Of a stretch of DNA of 64,000 bases, positions 52,104-60,474 are shown one piece after another. The translations under genes and the position numbers were made by a program. Origin of the DNA: Halostella pelagica. GTDB taxonomy: Archaea; Halobacteriota; Halobacteria; Halobacteriales; Natronoarchaeaceae. The DNA lies in NCBI GenBank assembly GCA_005954745.1, contig CP040678.1, positions 2,604,001-2,668,000 on the forward strand, in the 5' to 3' direction. Every line of letters begins with the position of its first letter. Within the stretch, counting starts at the first letter, position 1. The notes under the pieces are model-generated. The model had not been told where the DNA came from, did not search any database, and worked only from the letters and a program-made list of their open reading frames with translations.

Positions 52104-52994
52104 CTATGAGAGGTCCCGGTCGAACTCGTCGAAGACGTCGAGACTGTCGTCGAGTTCGAACTCGATCCGGCGTTGTTCCTGGCGGTTCTCGTTCGCCTGG
52201 TCGATAGCGACGGCGACGTCCTCCCATCCGGGTTTGATCTTCACGCTCTCGGCCGGCATCCCGACGGCGATGTGGTGGTCCGGAATGTCGTTCTGGACGA
52301 CGCCGCGGGCACCGACCAGTGCGTTTCGCCCGACCTTGGTACCGGCACGGACCATCGCGTCGTAGGTGACGCGGGCGTCGTCCTCGATGATAGTGTGGTA
52401 GTTCTGGACCGCGGTCTGGTCGACTACGTCGTGGTCGTGGCTGTACACGTGGACGCCGTCGCTGATCGAGACGCGGTCGCCGACAGTGATCCGTCCGCGG
52501 TCGTCTAGGTGCACGTCGTCGTGGACGACCGCGTTGTCGCCGACAGTGATATTGTGGCCGTACGTGAACGAGATTCCCTTGAAAAAGCGGCAGTTGTCGC
52601 CGCACTCGTCGAACAGGTGTTTGGCGAGCATCCGCCGAAAGCGGAGCGCGAACTCGACGTTGTCGGCCATCGGCGTGGCGTCGAACTGACGCCAGAGCCA
52701 CTGGAGATGCTTCGAGCGCTGAAACCGTTCCTCGTCTTTTTCGGCGTAGTACTCCGATTCGACCGTCGCGTTGCAGGGGTCGTACCCCTGGAGTCGAACT
52801 CGCGTCGCGTTGGAAACGGGCTTGCCGGCCTGCCACCGTTCGAACGCCTCTCGGTCCCCGTACAGGTCGACGAGAACGTCCTGAACGACGGAACAGGTGT
52901 CCTCGTCGCCGGACAGCCGACTATCCACCTCCTCGATGAACGCCGTCACACCGTCGTCCGCCTCTTCGGGGAGTGAGACGTGTCGCTTCGTCAT
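52104..52994 (-). CDS. Hexapeptide-repeat acyltransferase (LbH, maltose/galactoside acetyltransferase type)
   Basis: 296 residues from the ATG at 52994. Residues 1-120 are a helical N-terminal part (VSLPEEADDGVTAFIEEVDSR), and 120-260 form a left-handed beta-helix with hexapeptide repeats: FTYGHNITVGDNAVVHDDVHL, ITVGDRVSISDGVHVYSHDHD, ARVTYDAMVRAGTKVGRNAL, VGARGVVQNDIPDHHIAVGMPA. The family transfers acetyl groups from acetyl-CoA to sugars or other acceptors. Convergent with the ASST-like gene. Confidence 0.88.
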   Translation of the reverse strand: MTKRHVSLPEEADDGVTAFIEEVDSRLSGDEDTCSVVQDVLVDLYGDREAFERWQAGKPVSNATRVRLQGYDPCNATVESEYYAEKDEERFQRSKHLQWLWRQFDATPMADNVEFALRFRRMLAKHLFDECGDNCRFFKGISFTYGHNITVGDNAVVHDDVHLDDRGRITVGDRVSISDGVHVYSHDHDVVDQTAVQNYHTIIEDDARVTYDAMVRAGTKVGRNALVGARGVVQNDIPDHHIAVGMPAESVKIKPGWEDVAVAIDQANENRQEQRRIEFELDDSLDVFDEFDRDLS

Positions 52995-53140
52995 TGTCAC
53001 CCGTAACGCGGGCCGCGTTGAAATGGATTCGGATGACCGAAGATAGCGTTAGAGCGGTGGGTTCGGGGCGCTACGACCGTGCTACTGGCCTCTGTGAAAA
53101 GATCCGCAATACACATATATTTGTTATATCATGTAGATGT

Positions 53141-53560
53141 ATGGAACTGAAGAGACGGGCTGTACTGGGTGCTGCTGGACTGACGCTCGTAGGCTCCGCT
53201 GGCTGTATCAGTACGGCTCTGGACGCCGTCTCCGGAACGTCGTTCGACACGCTGACGGTGACCGTCTCCACGACGGCCGCCTTCAGCGGCCAGATCGAGT
53301 TCGACGACGGAAACACGACGAACAAGATCCCGGTCTCCGGCCTCGGAGAACAGGAGTTCGTCATCCCGGACGACATGAAAGAGAGCGACCAAGAAGCGGT
53401 CGACAACATCGAACCGCCGATTTCGGCGTCCGTGTTTCCGCGGGGCGGAGGGCCTGACGAGGCGGTATCGCTGGATCTGACCGTCGAAGCGGACGGCGAA
53501 GAACTCGGCACCGACACGGCGACGGGCGACGAGACGGCGACGGTCAAACACGACCCCTGA
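53141..53560 (+). CDS. Small Tat/Sec lipoprotein of unknown function
   Basis: 139 residues from the ATG at 53141. Signal MELKRRAVLGAAGLTLVGSAGC has an RR pair and a lipobox ending in Cys22. The mature part contains LTVTVSTTAAFSGQIEF and TVEADGEELGTDTATG and looks like a small beta-sandwich. The family appears restricted to haloarchaea. A TATA-like catatatttgtt lies about 27-40 nt upstream. Confidence 0.8.
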   Translation: MELKRRAVLGAAGLTLVGSAGCISTALDAVSGTSFDTLTVTVSTTAAFSGQIEFDDGNTTNKIPVSGLGEQEFVIPDDMKESDQEAVDNIEPPISASVFPRGGGPDEAVSLDLTVEADGEELGTDTATGDETATVKHDP

Positions 53561-53609
53561 CGTCAAGCGAACCGGACCCGATAAGTGCGTTGCATCCCAA
53601 CGCGCACCC

Positions 53610-54668
53610 ATGCAGCACCGCGAACTCGGAAGCTCCGGCGTCGAGGTCAGCGAAGTCGGGTTCGGCGCGTGGGTAGTCGGCACTGACTGGTGGGGCGACC
53701 GCGCCGAAAGCCAGGCGGTCGACATGATCCAGCACGCGCTCGACCGGGGAATCACCTTCTTCGATACCGGCGACGTGTACGGCCACGGCGACAGCGAAGA
53801 ACTGGTCGGCCGCGCCCTCGCTGACGTCCGCGACGAGGTGACGGTGAGTACGAAAGTCGGCTACGACTTCTACAACAACCCACAGGCCGGCCACGGCGAA
53901 CTGCCAAAGCGGATCGACGGCGAGTGGATCGAGACGGCGGTCGACCGCAGTCTCGACCGACTGGACATGGACTACGTCGACGTGCTGATGCTCCACAACG
54001 CGAACGTCGACGAGGTCGACCGCGACGTACTGGAGACGCTCGACGACCTTCGCGAGGCCGGCACCGTCGATGCCGTCGGATGGGCGCTCGGCCCCTCCAT
54101 CGGGTGGCTTGCCGAGGGCGACCGCGCCATCGAGGAAGGGTTCGACGCCGTCCAGGTCGTGTTCAACGTCCTCGAACAGGCACCCGGCGGGCATTTCCTC
54201 GACACTATCGAAGAACTCGACGCCGACACCAGCCTCCTTCCCCGAGTCCCACACTCCTCGGGCCTGCTGAACGAACAGGTCACTCCCGACACTGAACTCG
54301 ACGAGGGCGACCATCGCGCGTACCGCCCCGACGAGTGGTACGAGACGGGGTGGGAGAAGGTCGACGCGCTTCGGTTCCTAGAGCAGGATGGGGAGCGCAC
54401 AATGGGACAGGCGGCCATCCAGTGGCTGCTCGCCCACGACGCCGTCGCCTCCGTGACGCCGACGTTCCGCACCGCGGCGGACATCGACGAGTGGGCCGCC
54501 GCTCCCGACACGCCGCCGCTCAGCGACGAGGAGGTCGACCGCGTTGCGGAGCTTCACGCTGACAACTTCGGCATCGACCGCGACGACGGCATGGACAGCC
54601 TCCGCTCGTCGGTCGACGGCGAAGACATCGAATCGGCCGGAATCGAGAAGATGAGTGCGGGAGATTAA
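53610..54668 (+). CDS. Aldo/keto reductase
   Basis: 352 residues. The AKR barrel shows the catalytic tetrad region: Asp in FDTGDVYGHGDSEELVGRAL with the Tyr (VYG), Lys in STKVGYDF and the His in MLHNANVDEV. Further blocks are QVVFNVLEQAPGGHF and AIQWLLAHDAVASVTPTFRT. It reduces aldehydes or ketones with NADPH. Part of the YgdS/IolS-like AKR group by length. It is followed by a 353-bp non-coding stretch. Confidence 0.93.
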   Translation: MQHRELGSSGVEVSEVGFGAWVVGTDWWGDRAESQAVDMIQHALDRGITFFDTGDVYGHGDSEELVGRALADVRDEVTVSTKVGYDFYNNPQAGHGELPKRIDGEWIETAVDRSLDRLDMDYVDVLMLHNANVDEVDRDVLETLDDLREAGTVDAVGWALGPSIGWLAEGDRAIEEGFDAVQVVFNVLEQAPGGHFLDTIEELDADTSLLPRVPHSSGLLNEQVTPDTELDEGDHRAYRPDEWYETGWEKVDALRFLEQDGERTMGQAAIQWLLAHDAVASVTPTFRTAADIDEWAAAPDTPPLSDEEVDRVAELHADNFGIDRDDGMDSLRSSVDGEDIESAGIEKMSAGD

Positions 54669-55021
54669 CCGGGCGAGCGTTTTACCGCGAGTCAGTGATC
54701 TCGCGCGCTTTTGTGCGGGCGACTGATCGGGTGAGAACCTCGGCGCGAGATAGCAGTCACCCGCGTTTTTGTGCCGCGGGCCGAGCGGTCGAGCGTTTCA
54801 CCGGAGACTGCGCTCGGCGGCACGTTTGAGCCGGGGACCGAACCCCCTCGCTTCCGCTCGAAACCGATAGACTGCGCGACGGGAGACAGCGGTATTTTTA
54901 CTTTCACCCTACAGTGCAGGCGACCGGTCGTTGCGCTGTCGGTCGAAGCGTCCGCCGACCAGTAGTGGATACAGTCCGTTCGGGGCCAACCGTTAACCCC
55001 TCGCTGGTGGTACGTCGTTCC
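54669..55021. other. Intergenic region after the aldo/keto reductase
   Basis: 353 bp without a gene. It has T-rich tracts (cgcttttgtgc, cgtttttgtgc) set in imperfect repeats, possible terminators, and a TATA-like tatttttac near 54893-54901. Confidence 0.5.
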
Positions 55022-55573
55022 ATGGCAGACGACACCGTCAAGATCACGGCGACGCTGGAGATCGAAGTCGACGAGGACGAACTCGAACTGACCGCCGAGG
55101 GGGACGGTCCGATGACGGCGGACCTCGTCGCACCGGGTTTCGACGGTGTCTTGCGGGCAGACGCCGTCACGTTCGCGTCCAGCCAGGGCACCGAAATGGA
55201 TGCACAGACGCCGCCGAGTCGCCCGGGAGAGCCGCCCGCGGAGTTAGACGAGGCTGTCGAGAGCGCCGACATGGCGGGGCACGTCGAACCCGCCGAAACC
55301 GGCGAGTCGGTGAGCGAGGCGGAGATCGCCGAGGCGCTCCCGGACGACCCCCTCGGCGACGAACAGCCGACGTTCGAGACGGCTAAGGCGCGGTTCCAGC
55401 TGTTCCGCGACAAGGCGGGCGACTGGCGCTGGCGGCTCCGCCACGACAACGGGAACATCATCGCCGACAGCGGCGAGGGCTACTCCTCGAAGCAGAAGGC
55501 CGAGCAGGGCCTCCAGAGCGTGAAGGCGAACGCGCCGGGGGCGGAGGTGGAGTTAGCGCCCGGGAAAGAGTAG
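55022..55573 (+). CDS. Haloarchaeal amphipathic protein with C-terminal DUF1508/YegP-like domain
   Basis: 183 residues from the ATG at 55022. The N-terminal half is a beta-rich, very acidic part (KITATLEIEVDEDELEL). The C-terminal 60 residues (ARFQLFRDKAGDWRWRLRHDNG and YSSKQKAEQGLQSVKANAP) match the YegP/DUF1508 fold, typical of HVO_2922-like proteins. Function unknown. The Arg-rich ORF upstream is not coding. Confidence 0.82.
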   Translation: MADDTVKITATLEIEVDEDELELTAEGDGPMTADLVAPGFDGVLRADAVTFASSQGTEMDAQTPPSRPGEPPAELDEAVESADMAGHVEPAETGESVSEAEIAEALPDDPLGDEQPTFETAKARFQLFRDKAGDWRWRLRHDNGNIIADSGEGYSSKQKAEQGLQSVKANAPGAEVELAPGKE

Positions 55574-55635
55574 GAACGGGAGTGCGGTGAGAAGCGGACA
55601 CGACAAAGTGCCGAACGACAACGCGAGAGGTCGCG

Positions 55636-57417
55636 TTAGGCGAGGAAGACGTGTCGCGGCCGGTCCGCAAGGACCTCTCGCCCGAAGTCGACCGTGTCGG
55701 CGAAGGCGTCGCTGCGGAAGAACTCCATGCAGTCGTCCTTCGAGTCCCATCGGCTAGTGATGAACATGTCCGTGTCGTCTTCGACGTTGGCGTAGAGGTG
55801 CGTCTCGCGGTGACCGTCCATGTCCGCGAGGAGGCCGCCGACGGTGTCGAACCGCTCGACGAACTCCTCCCGCGAGTCGGGCTTGACGGTGTAGAACATA
55901 CCCATCGTGCCGAACGCTGAGGTGCCGTCGTCACCTTCCTGTCGGACGATACCGGGCAGGTCCGAGAGGTAGTCGCTGGCGGTGTCGGCGGCGTCCGCCG
56001 TCTCCCAGATGGAGACCACCGCGGGGTTGGAGCCGTCAGCCTCGTAGACGGCCGTCTTGACGTGAGTGTCGTAACGGTCGAACCCGTCGCTCAGGTCGTC
56101 GACCTCGTCTCGAAGGGCGTCGACGTCCGCTTCGGAGTAAAGCACCAGCGAGAACACGTCCTCGCCGTGTGGCTGGCCGGCGTAGATGCCGAGGTCGTCG
56201 AGTTCATCGCGGATGCGCGTCGCGTCGCCGCCGTCGTCGGTATGGTCACCGTCGTCGCCCACAACTGTCGTCTCCCCGCCGCTGAGCGCCCCGGCGTGCG
56301 TCTCCGTCACGCCCGGCAGGCCTTCGAGAAAGCCCTGTGCGGTGTCGGCCGCGCTCTCGGTTTCCCAGACGGAGACGATAGCCGTGCCGTCGTCGGTTTC
56401 GTGTACCTCCGTCAACACGTGCGTGTCGTAGTGTTCGAAGTTGCCGCGGAGGCCGTCGACCTCCTCGCGGACGGTCTCGACGTCAGCGTCCGAACGGAGA
56501 ACGAGGCCGTGAGACCCCTCCGGGGCGTCGACATCGACGCCGACCGCGGCGAGTTCGTCGCCGATGTCGGCCGCGTCCGCGGCGGTGGGATCGCTCTCGC
56601 CGCCGCCGGCGAGCGCCTCGGCACCCGCGTCAGTCGGCACCTCGTCGCCGGCGAGCAGTGCGTCCAGGTCCTCGGGCGGGAACCGCCGGCCGACGTAGAA
56701 CTGGCCGAACTCGGCGAACTTCGACGACGAGGGGTCGAAGCGCATCTCGTACAGCAGGTCCTTGATGTCCGTCGGGTCGTCGGCGAACAGCGTGACTCCC
56801 CACTCCCAGTCGTCGAAGCCGACGCTGCCGCTGATTATCTGGGACACCTTCCCGGCGTAGTCGCGGCCGATGTCGCCGTGACTCGCCATGTGTTCGGTGC
56901 GTTCCTCCATCGGGAGGTCGTACCAGTTGTACTCCGGATCGCGGCGCTTGCTCATCGGGTAGAAGCTGACGTACCCGTCGTCGGGTATCTCCGGGTGGAG
57001 GCGAGACCGGATGTACTGTGCGAGTCCCGAGTCGTCGGCAACCTCGTCCTCGAAGTACTCGCGGGCCCGCTCGCTGTAGCCCGACGCTTCGGTGACGGAA
57101 ACGTAGGAACTCGACCGCTCCGTGAACTCGGCGAGGGCGGTCCCCTCGAACTGCCGCTGGAGGGCGTCAAGAGCCGCCATCGTCGGGCGCAGGTGGACGA
57201 TCATGATGTCGGCCTTGTGACCGACGACGCTGTAGACGGCGGACCCGCCGTCGTCGGGGTCGACGCTCTCGACGTCGCGGAGGTACTCGACGCCGGCCTC
57301 GATAGCGTGTTCGCGGTCCCGTTCGGCCGCCGCCCGCCAGGCGTCCCAGTCGACGGTTCGGAGGTCGTGGAGCGCGTACCAGCCTTCTTCCGTCGGCGGG
57401 GGATCTCGTCTGTCCAT
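55636..57417 (-). CDS. HemQ/PitA-type heme protein with ABM domain and duplicated middle domain
   Basis: 593 residues. About 1-255 form a chlorite-dismutase-fold coproheme decarboxylase (HemQ) with the catalytic Tyr in FYPMSKRRDPEYNWY (Y153), and the proximal heme ligand H180 in MASHGDIGRDYAGKV. Residues about 285-370 and 403-490 are two copies of a roughly 85-residue alpha/beta module sharing DELxxLG, DADVxxxRxEVD, FxxYDTHV, VSxWET and DTAxxxLxxLPG. The last 90 residues (503-593, GMFYTVKPDSREEF; NVEDDTDMFITSRWDSKD) are an antibiotic biosynthesis monooxygenase domain, as in haloarchaeal PitA. The duplicated module makes it about 110 residues longer than the PitA known to me. Confidence 0.9.
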   Translation of the reverse strand: MDRRDPPPTEEGWYALHDLRTVDWDAWRAAAERDREHAIEAGVEYLRDVESVDPDDGGSAVYSVVGHKADIMIVHLRPTMAALDALQRQFEGTALAEFTERSSSYVSVTEASGYSERAREYFEDEVADDSGLAQYIRSRLHPEIPDDGYVSFYPMSKRRDPEYNWYDLPMEERTEHMASHGDIGRDYAGKVSQIISGSVGFDDWEWGVTLFADDPTDIKDLLYEMRFDPSSSKFAEFGQFYVGRRFPPEDLDALLAGDEVPTDAGAEALAGGGESDPTAADAADIGDELAAVGVDVDAPEGSHGLVLRSDADVETVREEVDGLRGNFEHYDTHVLTEVHETDDGTAIVSVWETESAADTAQGFLEGLPGVTETHAGALSGGETTVVGDDGDHTDDGGDATRIRDELDDLGIYAGQPHGEDVFSLVLYSEADVDALRDEVDDLSDGFDRYDTHVKTAVYEADGSNPAVVSIWETADAADTASDYLSDLPGIVRQEGDDGTSAFGTMGMFYTVKPDSREEFVERFDTVGGLLADMDGHRETHLYANVEDDTDMFITSRWDSKDDCMEFFRSDAFADTVDFGREVLADRPRHVFLA

Positions 57418-57569
57418 ACTCCAACGTTAGGACGGATCGAGTAAGGGCCTTACCGTTTCGTTCGGGGTCGCCGCGGAACTATCGTCTGGCTGTCGGACGC
57501 AAAGAACCGACCAGTCGCGAAACGTGGGAGTAATAAGACTGATATCTATCGGCTCTGATCTGTCGCTCG

Positions 57570-57851
57570 ATGCCGCCCTCTCCGCCCTTCATCGACTCGG
57601 CCACCGGCGAGTTAGACACTGACCGCCTCCTGTACGAGGCGATACCGATCGCGAAGCTGATCGCCGCGATCGGTGCGATAGCAGTGGTCCCGTTCGGAAT
57701 CGCGTTCCTGTTCGGCTTCTCGATTTTCGCTGGGCTCCTCGTCCTCGTCGGCCAGTTCGTCGTCGCAGTCGGGACCGGTCTCGTCCTCCTGTACGTCGCT
57801 CTCCGGGCGCTGCAACTCGCGAACGCGGACGACGAACAGATCGGCGAATAG
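57570..57851 (+). CDS. Small membrane protein of unknown function
   Basis: 93 residues, two long hydrophobic stretches (IAKLIAAIGAIAVVPFGIAFLFG; IFAGLLVLVGQFVVAVGTGLVLLYVALRAL). Starts MPPSPPFIDSATGELDTDRLL, a soluble 25-residue N-terminus, acidic tail. No known motif. Confidence 0.75.
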   Translation: MPPSPPFIDSATGELDTDRLLYEAIPIAKLIAAIGAIAVVPFGIAFLFGFSIFAGLLVLVGQFVVAVGTGLVLLYVALRALQLANADDEQIGE

Positions 57852-57978
57852 TTACGCACGCCCACGAGGAGCCGCGAACTTCCAGCGGACGCCGGGAACC
57901 GGCGGACGCTCGGCCGGAGTATCACCCGACCGGAGACGACCGAAACCCTTTCACAGTCACCACGGAAAGTGCCTCCCA

Positions 57979-58497
57979 ATGCGGAAGAGCGGCCCACCGA
58001 AAGGCCTGATCTCGTACGTCGTGCTCGAACTACTCGACGAGAAACCCCGGTACGGATACGAGATACTCAAGGAGATAGAGGACATCAGTGGCGGTCACTG
58101 GGAGCCGTCGTACGGGTCCGTCTACCCCATTCTCTACAAGTTCGAGGAGAAAGGCTGGGCGGAGCGGATCGAACGCGAGGACGAGCCCGACCGGAAGTAC
58201 TTCGAACTCACCGACGACGGCCGCGACGAACTGGCCGAAAAGCGCGAGGAGAGCGCGGAAAAAGCGAAGGAGTTCGCGGACGTCATCCTCGGGTTCTATC
58301 ACGTCTACGTCGGCTTCACCACCGACGACCGCTTCGAGTTCCCGACGGTCGAGAACTCCTGGCGGTTCGACGAGGAGTTCAGCGCCTGGATCGTCGAACA
58401 GATGATCCGCCACCACGAACACTACTTCGACGAGTTCGACCGGATCGAGGAGACGCCCGAGGAGTTCAACGAGCGCCACGGACTCGACGAGAACTGA
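57979..58497 (+). CDS. PadR family transcription regulator
   Basis: 172 residues. The winged helix PPKGLISYVVLELLDEKPRYGYEILKEI, then SYGSVYPILYKFEEKGWAERI and YFELTDDGRDELAEKREE, is the PadR signature. The C-terminal helical part (FPTVENSWRFDEEFSAWIVEQMI) forms the dimer interface. It would bind phenolic or other hydrophobic ligands or sense stress; the target is not visible. A palindromic element follows 25 nt after its stop. Confidence 0.93.
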   Translation: MRKSGPPKGLISYVVLELLDEKPRYGYEILKEIEDISGGHWEPSYGSVYPILYKFEEKGWAERIEREDEPDRKYFELTDDGRDELAEKREESAEKAKEFADVILGFYHVYVGFTTDDRFEFPTVENSWRFDEEFSAWIVEQMIRHHEHYFDEFDRIEETPEEFNERHGLDEN

Positions 58498-58521
58498 CTC
58501 CAGGCCCCAGGTCGGACCCTG

Positions 58522-58601
58522 ATACTGTCGGACGGAAGCCCGCGAAGACTGTCGACACGTCGGGATGTCGAATCTCGTCACGGCGGTCCGTCCGACGGTA
58601 T
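58522..58601. repeat. Palindromic intergenic element, family 1 (copy F)
   Basis: 14-bp arms atactgtcggacgg (58522-58535) and ccgtccgacggtat (58588-58601), one mismatch. The region before the right arm (tctcgtcacggcggtccgtcc) is closely related to copy D. It lies 25 nt beyond the PadR stop and 32 nt beyond the stop of the convergent protease gene. Confidence 0.8.
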
Positions 58602-58632
58602 GAACTCCGCCCGGCGACGAACCTGTTTCTCG

Positions 58633-60420
58633 CTACCCGAGGAGTTGCGGTCCGAACACCAGCAACAGGAAACTCACGAACATCGTCAGGCCGACCGTCG
58701 TCGTCACCGTCCGGGTGAGTTCGTGCGTGGTGTCGATCGGGAGCCGCGAAACGACCGCTTCCGTGCTCGTCCGGAGGATCCGTCCGCCGTCAAGCGGGAA
58801 CGCCGGGATACAGTTGAAGAAGCCGAACTGGACGTTTATCCACCCCGTCCAGAACAGCACGTTCGCGAGGGTGAACACGCCGCCGCCGAGGAACGCGAGC
58901 GGGCCGTCGACGACGTAGAAGTTCGTCATCGGGCCGGTGAATCCGGCGAAGGGGAACGCGAATCCCGCGAGCGTTCCGAGCGGGAGAAACAGCGTGATCA
59001 GTATCTTGCCGAAGAAAGAGCCGACCGGACCGGGCAGGTCCGGACCGCTTCCCGCGCCGCCGTCTCCGCCGAGCAGCGTGAGATACTGATCGGAGGGGTA
59101 CGTCTGAATACCGAAGTCGCTGACCGTGAGTCCGGACATCCCCTCCGCCTGCCGCGTGACGCCGATGAAGCCGATGTCGTCCCGCGGATGCTCCCCGAGA
59201 GTGACGTTGTACGTCACCCGTTGGCCGTCTTTATAGGCGACCATCGACACGTCGTCGCCGGGCGAGGTGTTGTCGGCCCAGTCGTGGAGGTCCGACAGCG
59301 ATGTGATCCGACGGTCGTTCATCCGGACGATCACGACGCCGTCGCCCGCGGACGCCTCGGACTCGGAGAGCGGGCCGTCGTCAGCGACGTGGACGTACGC
59401 GCCCACTGGGAACGTCGCCTCTCCGGTCGACCCGTTCTTCTGGACGGTCGCCGCTATCACTTCGCGGTCCTCGACGGCGTTTTTGAACGCCTGTTCGGTG
59501 TACACTTCAGTACCGTTGACCGCCCTGATAGTAGATCCGCGCTCGACGTTTACCGGACCGTCCGGCGTCACGCCGGTGACGAGTAGCGAGCGGTTGACCG
59601 TTTCAGTGTTCTCCCCGTTTATCTCCACTTCCACCTCCCGGTCGTCCTCGCTCTCGAGCAGAGCCGTGAGGTCGTCGTTCGTCTCGACCTCTTGTCCGTT
59701 GACCGCGGTGATGCGGTCACCGTAGCCGATCCCGGACTCGTTGGCGGGAGACCCCGGGAGACTCCCGCCGACGGCAGCGCCGGAGGCGAGGCCGATAGAG
59801 CCCGCGACGGGGCCGAACAGCAACGCGAACGCGACGACCGTAATCGCGAAGTTGTTGGTGACGCCGGCCGCAAGCATCCGCGTCTTTGCGCCGCGGTCGG
59901 CCGCCGCCTGACTCTCCTCGTCGGGTTCGACGAACGCGCCGACCGGGATGATCGTGAAAAAGGCCAGTCCCATCGAATCGATGTCGATCCCCTCGACGCG
60001 GGAGAGCAGGCCGTGCCCGCCCTCGTGGACGATGAGGCCGAGCGCGAGGCCGGTGATTATCTCGGGCGCGACCGAAAGCGGGAGGAAATCGTTGACGCCG
60101 GGGATGACGAGGACGTTTCGCGGCTGATTGACTGCCGTCGACTCCGTCTGCTGGAGCGCGGCGAACGCGCCGAACAGGAGGAAAACGAACGATCCGACCA
60201 TCAGGACGATGGAGATGCCGATGCCGAAGTTCGCCCAGGCGCGCCAGAGGCGTTTCGGGGCCGAGAGCCAGTCCAGGAACTCGCGGCCGCGCTTCGTGTG
60301 GAGGGTCATGATCGGCCCCTGGGTGCCGATGTAGTCGGGTAGCAGGCCCTGCCGCCGCAACAGCAAGACTACGAACCAGTAGACGACGATGCCGGCAAGC
60401 ACCCACATCAGCGTACTCAT
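58633..60420 (-). CDS. Site-2 protease family membrane metalloprotease with PDZ domains
   Basis: 595 residues. The zinc motif HEGGH is at about residue 132 within a membrane helix, and the second metal ligand region is in FFNCIPAFPLDGGRIL near 540. Two PDZ-like domains lie between, about 225-310 and 330-440 (ANESGIGYGDRITAVNGQEV; VARNDRRITSLSDLHDW-like). S2P proteases cut membrane-anchored regulators and other proteins within the membrane. Six to eight helices are seen. Start at 60420 (MSTLMWVLAGIVVYWF) is natural. Confidence 0.9.
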   Translation of the reverse strand: MSTLMWVLAGIVVYWFVVLLLRRQGLLPDYIGTQGPIMTLHTKRGREFLDWLSAPKRLWRAWANFGIGISIVLMVGSFVFLLFGAFAALQQTESTAVNQPRNVLVIPGVNDFLPLSVAPEIITGLALGLIVHEGGHGLLSRVEGIDIDSMGLAFFTIIPVGAFVEPDEESQAAADRGAKTRMLAAGVTNNFAITVVAFALLFGPVAGSIGLASGAAVGGSLPGSPANESGIGYGDRITAVNGQEVETNDDLTALLESEDDREVEVEINGENTETVNRSLLVTGVTPDGPVNVERGSTIRAVNGTEVYTEQAFKNAVEDREVIAATVQKNGSTGEATFPVGAYVHVADDGPLSESEASAGDGVVIVRMNDRRITSLSDLHDWADNTSPGDDVSMVAYKDGQRVTYNVTLGEHPRDDIGFIGVTRQAEGMSGLTVSDFGIQTYPSDQYLTLLGGDGGAGSGPDLPGPVGSFFGKILITLFLPLGTLAGFAFPFAGFTGPMTNFYVVDGPLAFLGGGVFTLANVLFWTGWINVQFGFFNCIPAFPLDGGRILRTSTEAVVSRLPIDTTHELTRTVTTTVGLTMFVSFLLLVFGPQLLG

Positions 60421-60474
60421 TGTTTCACCGTGGGGGCGGGCAGGTCAAATGGGTTTGGTTCCGCGGACCGTCTG

